This document shows, piece by piece, positions 1-7,529 of a stretch of DNA of 39,943 nucleotides. The position numbers and the translations under genes are program-made. The notes beneath the pieces were generated by a model. It had not been told where the DNA came from, searched no databases, and worked only from the letters and a program-made list of their open reading frames with translations. Within the stretch, counting starts at the first letter, position 1. Each line of letters starts with the position of its first letter. This DNA comes from JAFIHK01 sp041441455 (lineage in GTDB: Bacteria > Bacteroidota > Bacteroidia > Bacteroidales > UBA932), in NCBI GenBank assembly GCA_041441455.1, contig JASDTB010000001.1, positions 1 through 39,943 of the forward strand, given 5' to 3'.

Positions 1-23
1 TGCCGCTTAAAAATAAAAAAGAA

Positions 24-58
24 GGTAACTAAAAAATCTCTTTTTAGTCACCCTCTTT
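24..58 (-). terminator. Rho-independent terminator after tRNA-fMet
   Basis: Read on the minus strand, this is a hairpin with arms GGTGACTAAAAA and TTTTTAGTTACC (one G-U pair) around a short GAGA-type loop, followed by a T-rich tract running toward position 1. It lies just downstream of the tRNA and probably ends the long minus-strand unit. A nearly identical 34-nt copy lies behind infB at 39657-39690 on the plus strand. Confidence 0.8.
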
Positions 59-63
59 TTTAG

Positions 64-136
<73 letters not shown>

Positions 137-173
137 GTATATGTTAACGTGATTCGTTTCTTAGATGGGAGTG

Positions 174-205
174 CAAAGATAGAGCCTATTTATTAAAGTT
201 CCAAA
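174..205 (-). promoter_or_regulatory. Bacteroidota-type promoter for tRNA-fMet
   Basis: On the minus strand a TTTG element (202-205) is followed after 20 nt by TATCTTTG (174-181). This matches the -33 and -7 (TAnnTTTG) elements of the primary sigma factor in this phylum. Initiation would fall near 168, giving a 5' leader of about 30 nt before the mature tRNA. Confidence 0.8.
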
Positions 206-233
206 TTTAATTGGTTTTTTTATCGGTTTAATA

Positions 234-1589
234 TTAGCTTAGTTTTTCAATCAACTGCTGTATAGTAACTTCGACTTGTTCACCAGTGGCCAGATGTTTT
301 AGATTTATAGTTCCTGAGTTCATCTCATTCTCTCCAACAATTGCCAAATAAGGGATTGAACGCTTGTCTGCATAGTCGAATTGCTTCTTAAGTTTTGTTG
401 TTTCTGTGTAGATTTCGGCAGCAATCCCTGCAGCTCTCACAGCCTTTAACATAGGAAGCGCATAATCGGTCTCGGCTGCTCCAAGGTTTGAGAAGAGCAC
501 TTTTGTCCCCTCTTTTGCCTCAGATGGAAACTTATCTAATGAGCTTAATACGTCGTAGATTCTGTCTGCACCAAATGAGATTCCAACGCCAGAGACTCCA
601 GGCAGACCAAAGATACCTGTAAGATCGTCGTAGCGTCCACCTCCACAAATACTACCAATGGCAACATCGTTTGCCTTAACCTCAAAGATTGCACCTGTAT
701 AATAGTTTAAACCGCGAGCAAGCGAAAGATCTAATTCAACGGTCTGGTTAATTACAGCAGTGTCTATTAATCGGAATACCTCAGAAAGCTCTTCAACTCC
801 CTTTTTGCCAACCTCTGAAGATGAGAGCAATTCAGCTATTTTCACAAGTTTTTCTTGTGTTTTTCCAGAGAGGGTAAGAATCGGTTCGATGAATACAATT
901 GCAGACTCATCCAACCCTTTTCCGCGAAGCTCATCTTTCACAGCATCAAGGCCGATTTTATCGATTTTATCGATTGCTACAGTAATGTCAATTAATTTAT
1001 CGGGATGACCAGCAACCTCAGCAATTCCAGAAAGAATCTTCCGATTATTGATTTTTATTGTTACTCCAATTCCCATTTTACCAAACACCTCATCCACAAT
1101 CTGAACAAGTTCCAGTTCATTAATCAGAGACTTGCTTCCAATCACATCTACATCGCATTGATAAAACTCTCTATAGCGACCCTTTTGCGGACGATCTGCT
1201 CTCCATACTGGTTGAATTTGGTAGCGGCGGAAAGGGAAGACAAGTTCGTTTTGATGTTGAACAACAAAGCGAGCAAAGGGAACTGTAAGGTCGTAACGCA
1301 GACCCTTTTCGCAAACTTTTACAGAGAGCGCAGTGCTGTTGGAGAGCATCGAAGGCTCAACGCCCGAGAAAGCCTCACCACTATTGAGAATTTTGAAAAG
1401 AAGCTTATCTCCCTCCTCTCCATATTTGCCAAGTAAAGTAGAGAGGTTCTCCATCGAAGGAGTCTCAATTGGAGCATATCCATATTTACGGAAGACGCTT
1501 TTGATTGTGTCGAAAATATATTCTCTTCCGGCCATCTCTGCTGGTCCGAAGTCTCTTGTCCCTTTTGGTATTGAAGGTTTCTGTGCCAT
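234..1589 (-). CDS. hisS: Histidyl-tRNA synthetase
   Basis: This 451-residue class II synthetase charges tRNA-His with histidine in the cytoplasm. Motif 2 lies around residues 128-143 (VWRADRPQKGRYREFYQ, with the ATP-binding Arg130). The two HisRS-specific motifs are LARGLNYYTG (290-299) and GGGRYDDL (316-323). Motif 3 is GVGISFGADRI (about 334-344). Residues after about 360 form the anticodon-binding domain. The length is slightly above the E. coli enzyme, because of a longer insertion before the histidine motifs. The ATG at 1587-1589 follows the upstream NfnB-like gene by 41 nt with no TAnnTTTG box in the gap, so it probably shares that transcript. Confidence 0.97.
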   Translation of the reverse strand: MAQKPSIPKGTRDFGPAEMAGREYIFDTIKSVFRKYGYAPIETPSMENLSTLLGKYGEEGDKLLFKILNSGEAFSGVEPSMLSNSTALSVKVCEKGLRYDLTVPFARFVVQHQNELVFPFRRYQIQPVWRADRPQKGRYREFYQCDVDVIGSKSLINELELVQIVDEVFGKMGIGVTIKINNRKILSGIAEVAGHPDKLIDITVAIDKIDKIGLDAVKDELRGKGLDESAIVFIEPILTLSGKTQEKLVKIAELLSSSEVGKKGVEELSEVFRLIDTAVINQTVELDLSLARGLNYYTGAIFEVKANDVAIGSICGGGRYDDLTGIFGLPGVSGVGISFGADRIYDVLSSLDKFPSEAKEGTKVLFSNLGAAETDYALPMLKAVRAAGIAAEIYTETTKLKKQFDYADKRSIPYLAIVGENEMNSGTINLKHLATGEQVEVTIQQLIEKLS

Positions 1590-1630
1590 ATCTCACTTAT
1601 CTTTATATTCTACTTATTAAAATTATCACA

Positions 1631-3022
1631 CTATCTCTTTTTAGAAGAGATGTACTCATGAATTGCCGCTGCAGCCTTTCGTCCTGCACCCATTGCTAAA
1701 ATTACAGTTGCAGCACCTGTTACAGCATCGCCGCCAGCGAAGACCCCTTCGCGTGTAGTCTTTCCATCGTCATCGGCAACAATACAACGCCATTTGTTTG
1801 TCTCAAGACCAGGAGTTGTAGATGCAATCAGCGGATTTGGAGAAGTTCCTAAAGACATGACAACGACGTCGGTTTCTGTATCGAAATATGCATCTGGAAC
1901 AGGGACAGGACTTCGTCTTCCACTCTCATCAGGCTCCCCGAGCTCCATTTTTTGACATCTGATTCCTTTAACCCAACCTCTGTCATCTCCAAGGATTTCG
2001 GTAGGATTTGTAAGCATCATAAAGTTTATTCCCTCCTCTTTTGCATGGTGAACCTCCTCTACTCTGGCAGGAAGCTCCTTTTCTGTCCTACGGTAGATAA
2101 TCGTAACCTCAGCACCAAGTCTAAGAGCAGTGCGGGCAGCATCCATAGCTACATTTCCTCCACCCACAACGGCTACTCGTTTTCCTACATAAATTGGAGT
2201 ATCATAAGAGGGGTCGTACGCCTTCATTAAATTATTACGGGTTAAGAACTCATTTGCAGAGACAACTCCATTTAGGTTTTCGCCTGGAATATTCATGAAT
2301 TTCGGGAGACCAGCTCCGCTTCCAATGAAGACGGCCTCAAATCCCTCGTCATCGAGCAACGAATCGATTGTTACGGTCCTTCCAACAACGATGTTTGTCT
2401 CTATCTTTACACCTAAAGCTCTTACGTTATCTACCTCAGTCTTCACGACACTCTCTTTCGGAAGTCTAAACTCAGGAATTCCGTATTGAAGCACACCGCC
2501 AGCCTCGTGCAAAACTTCGAAAATTGTTACTTCGTATCCCTCTTTTGCTAAGTCAGTAGCGCAAGCCAAACCAGCAGGGCCGCTTCCTACAACAGCAATC
2601 TTCTTTCCGTTCGAAGGTTTTACATCGGTAAATTTCACCCTGTTTTCGCGACTCCAATCGGCAACAAATCTCTCAAGTTTTCCAATCGCAACAGGCTCCC
2701 CTTTAACACCTAAAATGCATGAGCCCTCACATTGCGACTCTTGAGGACAGACGCGTCCGCAAACAGCCGGCAATGAGCTATCCTCAGCAATAACGGCAGC
2801 CGCAGCCGCGAAATCTCCCTCTTCAACTTTGAGTATAAATTGAGGAATCTTGATTGAGACTGGACACGCGCCAACACATGACGGCTTTTTACATTGCAGA
2901 CAGCGAGTCGCCTCTAGCATTGCCTCTTCGGAGTTATATCCATAACAAACCTCTTCGAAATTAGCTCTCCTCACTTGAGGGTCCTGCTCTCTTACGGGCA
3001 CTCTTGGTATCTTATTTCTCAT
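1631..3022 (-). CDS. NfnB/GltD-like FAD- and NADP-binding oxidoreductase, large subunit
   Basis: This 463-residue protein belongs to the GltD/SudA/NfnB flavoprotein family. Two cysteine groups near the N terminus (C41, C44, C49, C53 and C88, C92, C98, C102) would bind two [4Fe-4S] clusters. An FAD-binding GSGPAG lies near 146-151, and a second dinucleotide fold (VVGGGNVAMDAA) near 290 suits NADP(H). The C-terminal GVFAGGDAVTGAATV is the usual FAD-contacting segment. The start overlaps the end of the NfnA-like gene by 4 nt (ATGA), so the two are translationally coupled. The pair matches NfnAB, which couples NADH, ferredoxin and NADP+ by flavin bifurcation. Automatic pipelines often call this subunit glutamate synthase small chain, but no large glutamate synthase gene is adjacent. 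Confidence 0.88.
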   Translation of the reverse strand: MRNKIPRVPVREQDPQVRRANFEEVCYGYNSEEAMLEATRCLQCKKPSCVGACPVSIKIPQFILKVEEGDFAAAAAVIAEDSSLPAVCGRVCPQESQCEGSCILGVKGEPVAIGKLERFVADWSRENRVKFTDVKPSNGKKIAVVGSGPAGLACATDLAKEGYEVTIFEVLHEAGGVLQYGIPEFRLPKESVVKTEVDNVRALGVKIETNIVVGRTVTIDSLLDDEGFEAVFIGSGAGLPKFMNIPGENLNGVVSANEFLTRNNLMKAYDPSYDTPIYVGKRVAVVGGGNVAMDAARTALRLGAEVTIIYRRTEKELPARVEEVHHAKEEGINFMMLTNPTEILGDDRGWVKGIRCQKMELGEPDESGRRSPVPVPDAYFDTETDVVVMSLGTSPNPLIASTTPGLETNKWRCIVADDDGKTTREGVFAGGDAVTGAATVILAMGAGRKAAAAIHEYISSKKR

Positions 3023-3873
3023 TCTCCCAGTCCTATTTTACATTTATGATCGGCTTCGCTCTCTATGGTTCTATACATTCCCTGACGGCGCATTGCCTCA
3101 TCGAAGTCAACAAGTGCGCCATCGAATTCTGGACCATCTACGCAAGCGAACTTAGTCTTTCCGCCAACAGTAACTCTGCATGCTCCGCACATTCCTGTTC
3201 CGTCAACCATTAGCGTATTGAGACTCACAATAATTGGAAGGTTATATTTTTTAGCGGACAGAGAAGCAAACTTCATCATAATCATTGGCCCAATTGCAAT
3301 TGCGTGGTCGTATTGTTCACCATTCTCCATCAATCTTGCAAGGACATCTGTAACCAAACCCTTCTCTCCTGCCGATCCATCATCGGTGCAAATATAAACG
3401 TTGTCTGCTGCTGCTCGCATCTCATTTTCGAAGATCAGCATATCACGATTTTTAGCACCAATTATCACATCTACTTTTGCCCCTTTTGAATGAAAATACT
3501 TTACCTGTGGATAGACTGGTGCAGTACCTAAACCTCCAGCTATGAAAAGAAAGCGCATCTTCTTAAGCTCTTCATCACTTAATTCTGTAAATTCCGAAGG
3601 TTTTCCTAATGGTCCTACAAAATCTACAAAAGAGTCGCCTTGGTTCAAATGGCAGATTTGACGGCTCGAAGCCCCAACAATTTGGGTTACAATTGTTACA
3701 GTTCCGTGCTCAGTGTCATAATCACAAACAGTGAGAGGTATTCTCTCCCCTTTTTCGTGAGCTCTAACGATCAAAAACTGACCAGGTTTTGCCGATGCCG
3801 CCAATCTTGGCGCCTCAACTTCCATTAAGACTATTATTGGCGTAAGCTGCTCTTTTTTAAGTATTTTATACAT
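3019..3873 (-). CDS. NfnA/SudB-like ferredoxin-NADP+ reductase subunit alpha
   Basis: This 284-residue protein has the fold of ferredoxin reductase-like small subunits (NfnA, SudB, PyrK). RIPLTVCDYD (44-53) is the FAD-binding segment, and GGLGTAPVYP (113-122) is the nucleotide-binding glycine loop. The C-terminal cluster site reads DGTGMCGAC then KFACVDGP. That gives C229, C232 and C244, with Asp224 where PyrK has its first cysteine. A three-Cys one-Asp [2Fe-2S] site is characteristic of NfnA as I recall it, and argues against a dihydroorotate dehydrogenase subunit. It sits 4 nt after the GH9 fusion gene and overlaps the NfnB-like gene by 4 nt. Confidence 0.87.
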   Translation of the reverse strand: MYKILKKEQLTPIIVLMEVEAPRLAASAKPGQFLIVRAHEKGERIPLTVCDYDTEHGTVTIVTQIVGASSRQICHLNQGDSFVDFVGPLGKPSEFTELSDEELKKMRFLFIAGGLGTAPVYPQVKYFHSKGAKVDVIIGAKNRDMLIFENEMRAAADNVYICTDDGSAGEKGLVTDVLARLMENGEQYDHAIAIGPMIMMKFASLSAKKYNLPIIVSLNTLMVDGTGMCGACRVTVGGKTKFACVDGPEFDGALVDFDEAMRRQGMYRTIESEADHKCKIGLGE

Positions 3874-3877
3874 TTAT

Positions 3878-6358
3878 CTATAATTTTTCAAAAGTGTATC
3901 CGAGTCTTTTCAATCGTTTGATAATCTCGTCTAACCTATTGTAGAGTTTGTCTGTTCTTTTGTCCGAAACTCCGGGATGAATCAAGATCAGTGACCCGTT
4001 GAGCCCTTTACTCTTTTCGAAAGCGAATAGCTTATCTATCAACTCCTGACTACCCTTATAGGATTTCATACCTGGTTCGGTGTAGTCAGCTGGAGTAGCT
4101 GTACCCGGTGTGTAGTTAATGGTTGTTAATCCAAGCCCAAAAATTGCATCAACAGACTCACTGTTATACCATTCGTAAGGCGGAAGATACCAATTTGCCT
4201 GTTCTGCCGAGACCCCAAATTTACGCAACTCTTCGTAATTATCAATAAGATCGTTCACAAGTGAATCCTTGGACACAATTGATTGACGCTTCTCCCAATT
4301 TGCATAAAGGATGTGGCGATCTGAGTGAGCTCCAACATAGTGCCCCTCTTTTATGATTCTTTTTATAGTTGCCTCTTTCTCTTTTAGACGTAAGAAATTG
4401 CCTGTTAAGAAGAATGATCCTTTGATTTTGTGTTTTGCTAAAACGGATAAGATATGCTCTCCTCCTTGGAACATTGAATCGGCAGAGAAGATTAAATGTA
4501 CAATCTTTTTTGATGGATTCACCCTTACTACTGCTCCGTGAGAATCCTTTTCAACCTCTCTTTTTTGCACACTCTTTCCATCTGATTCCAATGCTGCAAA
4601 ATAGTAACTGAGCCCTGCTGTTCCATCCATTGTTGGCTCATTCGAAGAGTAGTCGCCAAAATCGTCATGATAGACAGCTTTTCCATTATTAAATAGAGCA
4701 TAAATATCTGGCTTGGTTAATGATGCACCTGCTCTTGTTTTGAAAATTTCGCTATAGACAGGTCCATCCACAAGTCCTCCTGGTGTAATGTCTCCATTGT
4801 GAGCAGTGTACGAAGAGTGAGGGGTTGCAGGATAGTCAGCAGATGCAGGATATCCAACAATCATTGAAGTTCCCCAAGGGTTGCAGCCTAGGAGCCAATC
4901 GCGTAGAGAGGTCTCCATTTCGAGATAGCTGTTGTCTCCTGTTGCTTCGCGATAGAGACGAGCGTGTGTAATAGCTGCCGAGACAAGATTATTTGAACAC
5001 CAAAGGAATGGAACTCCAAAGATAAAAGGATCGTCGGCTGCTCTTGACTTGAGGCTTTCAAGTCCTTGTTTCATAAGGCCAGAATACTTTTGTGAGATTG
5101 TCTTGTCTGATGATTTTGCTAAGAAGAAGTGACCTAAGTTGATGAATGGATAGAATTGATAGTGTCTACCTCTTCCAAGCTCCATCCATGGTGATACCGG
5201 TTCTAACTCACCCCAATAGTCAGCTCTCTTTTTCCAAGTATTGTCGCCTGTAAAATGGTAAAAAGTAGCTGCTGCTAGCTCAATGTCGTCGGTATATGTA
5301 TCCTCTTCGTAAAAATATGGAGATTTCAGACAAGCTGTCTGAGTATTGCCAGGAATCTCCTCTGCAAATTGGTAAGCCTGTTCTGCCTTTTTTCTAAGCA
5401 TTGCTGCAAATGATGAATCGCTCTTTGAGAATAGTTCTGCTCCAAGCGCAAAGACTGAAGAAAATTTACCTGCGACCGACGAGACGCCAGTTGTCCTATT
5501 GATATATTTACCAAGACCTTGTGGCTTTCCAGTAACAAAATAGACAGGTCTTCCAGTTCCTGGACCCCAACCATAATCAACTTTATCGTTTTGCGGAAGT
5601 CTGAACCCTGAATGGTCTCTGTCATCGGCAATTTGACTGAACATGACTTTGTCTTCGGGATTCATTCTTAACATCCAGTCCATTCCCCATCTGATTTCAT
5701 CGAGGATATCGGGTACACCGTTGCTTCCTGGTCGCCCGTCTGCCTTGAATTTATCGCCAAAAACACTTTTGTCTTTTTGCATATAGTAAGAGAACATCAA
5801 ATGATATAGAGCTGTTGCTGAAGTTGTTTGATACTGCAGATAGTCTGTAGCATCATGCCAACCTCCTCTTACATCGATTTTCTCGCCTGCTCTGGTAGGG
5901 TGATCGACGATAAAACCATCGTGTTGATGACAAAGCTCGCCAGTATATGGGTTATCACCGCATCTCTGTTGGCGCATATAAAACAAAAGATAATCGGAAA
6001 GACCTGCATAAACATCATTTCCAATTCTAAATACTGGAGACTTTGCTCCTGATGCTAAAATATAATATCCTCCAGGATGAGTAACTCCAGAAAAGTCTAA
6101 TCTATATGCACTTTTCATTCCCCAAACTGCAGCATTGTAGCTTTTTCCTCTCCCCGAAAAGACCTTTTTTCCAGTAATTGCTTCAAAGACTTCGAAGCTG
6201 GGGTCGCTCTCAATGGTTGAGATTAGTACTGCGTTTTTAATGTCTCCGGGAAGGTATCCCGCCTGGTTGACTCTCACCCAGGTGTTGCCGCTAATTTGCT
6301 GCGAAAAGGCTGCAATTGTGATTACCAGAGCGGCTGCAAGGCATAAAGATCTTTTCAT
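3878..6358 (-). CDS. Secreted GH9 glycoside hydrolase fused to a polysaccharide-deacetylase-like domain
   Basis: This 826-residue protein starts with a signal peptide (about 1-20, ending AAFSQQ). An N-terminal Ig-like domain follows (VRVNQAGYLPG, 28-38). The GH9 (alpha/alpha)6 domain spans about 115-590: GGWHDATD carries the catalytic Asp pair D169/D172, and DYSSNEP carries the acid Glu574. Residues 615-826 resemble a NodB/CE4 deacetylase: GSFFLTGNF, AHSDRH (H678, H682), LPPYEWY (725-731) and LILIHPG. The usual TFDDG motif is replaced by FSADS (D627), so one of its two Asp residues is missing. The enzyme probably acts in the periplasm or at the surface on a beta-linked, possibly acetylated, glycan; the substrate is unknown. 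Its stop is only 4 nt from the NfnA-like gene. Confidence 0.9.
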   Translation of the reverse strand: MKRSLCLAAALVITIAAFSQQISGNTWVRVNQAGYLPGDIKNAVLISTIESDPSFEVFEAITGKKVFSGRGKSYNAAVWGMKSAYRLDFSGVTHPGGYYILASGAKSPVFRIGNDVYAGLSDYLLFYMRQQRCGDNPYTGELCHQHDGFIVDHPTRAGEKIDVRGGWHDATDYLQYQTTSATALYHLMFSYYMQKDKSVFGDKFKADGRPGSNGVPDILDEIRWGMDWMLRMNPEDKVMFSQIADDRDHSGFRLPQNDKVDYGWGPGTGRPVYFVTGKPQGLGKYINRTTGVSSVAGKFSSVFALGAELFSKSDSSFAAMLRKKAEQAYQFAEEIPGNTQTACLKSPYFYEEDTYTDDIELAAATFYHFTGDNTWKKRADYWGELEPVSPWMELGRGRHYQFYPFINLGHFFLAKSSDKTISQKYSGLMKQGLESLKSRAADDPFIFGVPFLWCSNNLVSAAITHARLYREATGDNSYLEMETSLRDWLLGCNPWGTSMIVGYPASADYPATPHSSYTAHNGDITPGGLVDGPVYSEIFKTRAGASLTKPDIYALFNNGKAVYHDDFGDYSSNEPTMDGTAGLSYYFAALESDGKSVQKREVEKDSHGAVVRVNPSKKIVHLIFSADSMFQGGEHILSVLAKHKIKGSFFLTGNFLRLKEKEATIKRIIKEGHYVGAHSDRHILYANWEKRQSIVSKDSLVNDLIDNYEELRKFGVSAEQANWYLPPYEWYNSESVDAIFGLGLTTINYTPGTATPADYTEPGMKSYKGSQELIDKLFAFEKSKGLNGSLILIHPGVSDKRTDKLYNRLDEIIKRLKRLGYTFEKL

Positions 6359-6386
6359 CTTTTGTCGTTTAGTAGGTTAAGTAAAA

Positions 6387-7199
6387 TCATTTCATATATG
6401 AGACCTTTGTCAACGGATTGGGTTCATTGCTTAAAAGTGTATATAGAAGCGGATCTTTCAAGAGATCGGAGTATCTGCGCTCCTTCCCGTCTATAATAAC
6501 CTTTTCGCTCACAAGTCTTGCTCCGTGGCTATAGTCAACATATATTTCGATATGAATATTCGACAGAGGTTGAATCGGCTTGCCATCAAGTTTATGCCAG
6601 CCGTAAATTGTAACGTGGTGATCTCTCTTTGGGTCAGCTAGTTTAGATGAAATCACTATATCTTTTTTTATTCCAGAAACAAGGGTAGTAACAGGAAAAC
6701 CTGCCGCCTTAATTTGCGCTTGAATGATCTTAGAGTGGTCGTAGAGGATGTCTGGGGTCTCATTTCGGTTTCCTCGTGGAATGAAGTTAAAAGGTTCTAA
6801 TTTTAATTGTGAGTGTTCATAGACAATATCCGCAACTTTTGGCGTTGGGAGAGAGCAATTGAACATCTCTGCGATTTGTTGAGCACTTTTGGGAGACATT
6901 GGGACGATAAAGAAATCTTCATTGTTTCCAATACTTAAGTAGTTTGGAGAGACAAAAATTGTTACTCGATGAGTTTTTCCATTGACATCTTTTTGCTTTG
7001 TGGTTATTTTGCAGAAGGTATCCATAAAACTAGGATAATTCCCCTTTTTAAACTCTTCGACAATTGCAGACTCTCTTTCGTCGATACTTAATGTTCTCAC
7101 CTTTTCGTAGAAAAGAGAACCGCCACCGGTGCCCTGCGACCAGAGCGTTACGGTGACGGTCATCAATATTACTGTTAAAAAATTTGCCTTTATAGTCAT
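6387..7199 (-). CDS. Conserved hypothetical secreted protein with YGWH and DYSHG motifs
   Basis: The 270-residue product begins with a hydrophobic signal-like segment (about 4-22, ending TLWSQ). I cannot assign an enzyme class. Short motifs that look strongly constrained are VSPNYLSIG (93-101), IVPMSPKSAQQIAEMFNC, VISSKLADPKRDHHVTIYGWH, GKPIQPL and VDYSHGARLVS. I recall a widespread uncharacterised family with the same VAIYGWH...G.PIQPL...DYSHG.RLV layout. The His, Asp and Cys residues in these motifs could form a catalytic or metal site, but that is conjecture. The start overlaps the HMA gene stop by 4 nt, so it is translationally coupled to a putative metal-binding protein. A 28-nt gap separates it from the GH9 gene. 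Confidence 0.75.
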   Translation of the reverse strand: MTIKANFLTVILMTVTVTLWSQGTGGGSLFYEKVRTLSIDERESAIVEEFKKGNYPSFMDTFCKITTKQKDVNGKTHRVTIFVSPNYLSIGNNEDFFIVPMSPKSAQQIAEMFNCSLPTPKVADIVYEHSQLKLEPFNFIPRGNRNETPDILYDHSKIIQAQIKAAGFPVTTLVSGIKKDIVISSKLADPKRDHHVTIYGWHKLDGKPIQPLSNIHIEIYVDYSHGARLVSEKVIIDGKERRYSDLLKDPLLYTLLSNEPNPLTKVSYMK

Positions 7200-7513
7200 T
7201 TTTTATCTTTGTTTTCTACCTCTTTAGCCGGATATCCTAGCTTATCCAGAGCCTTAGCCAACTTCTCCTTATCGGTTTTGTCGGTGGCATAAAGGAACCA
7301 CACAGTTTTCGAAGGCAAATCAATCTTTAAATCTTTCACACCTGCCTCAAATGGTAGTTTAGCCTCTAGTTTTTTAACACAGCTTGGACAATCGATATCT
7401 ACCGAAAATGTCACCTCTGCTGTCTTTTTTATTGCCTTGTCTTGAGCATTGATATTTGCTGTTAAAAATAGGCAAAGCGCAGTTATTACTGCAAAAATAT
7501 TAAATGTTTTCAT
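7196..7513 (-). CDS. Secreted heavy-metal-associated (HMA) domain protein
   Basis: This 105-residue protein has a signal peptide (about 1-23, ending ANINAQ) and a single ferredoxin-like HMA domain with the metal-binding loop DCPSCVKKL (C42 and C45). The betaalphabetabetaalphabeta pattern continues to KALDKLGYPAKEVE. Such domains bind Cu(I), Ag(I) or Zn(II)/Cd(II) through the two Cys. The export signal suggests a periplasmic or membrane-tethered metal chaperone rather than a cytosolic CopZ. It lies 16 nt after the TonB-dependent receptor gene and overlaps the next gene by 4 nt. Confidence 0.9.
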   Translation of the reverse strand: MKTFNIFAVITALCLFLTANINAQDKAIKKTAEVTFSVDIDCPSCVKKLEAKLPFEAGVKDLKIDLPSKTVWFLYATDKTDKEKLAKALDKLGYPAKEVENKDKK

Positions 7514-7529
7514 ATAAAGTTGGTTTAAA

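Noticed and set aside
1005..1436. A 143-codon plus-strand frame opposite hisS
   Set aside because: It is fully antisense to a strongly conserved synthetase, and its translation resembles no protein family.
1631..3022. Identification as the small subunit of glutamate synthase
   Set aside because: The partner gene is an NfnA-like subunit and no large glutamate synthase gene is adjacent.
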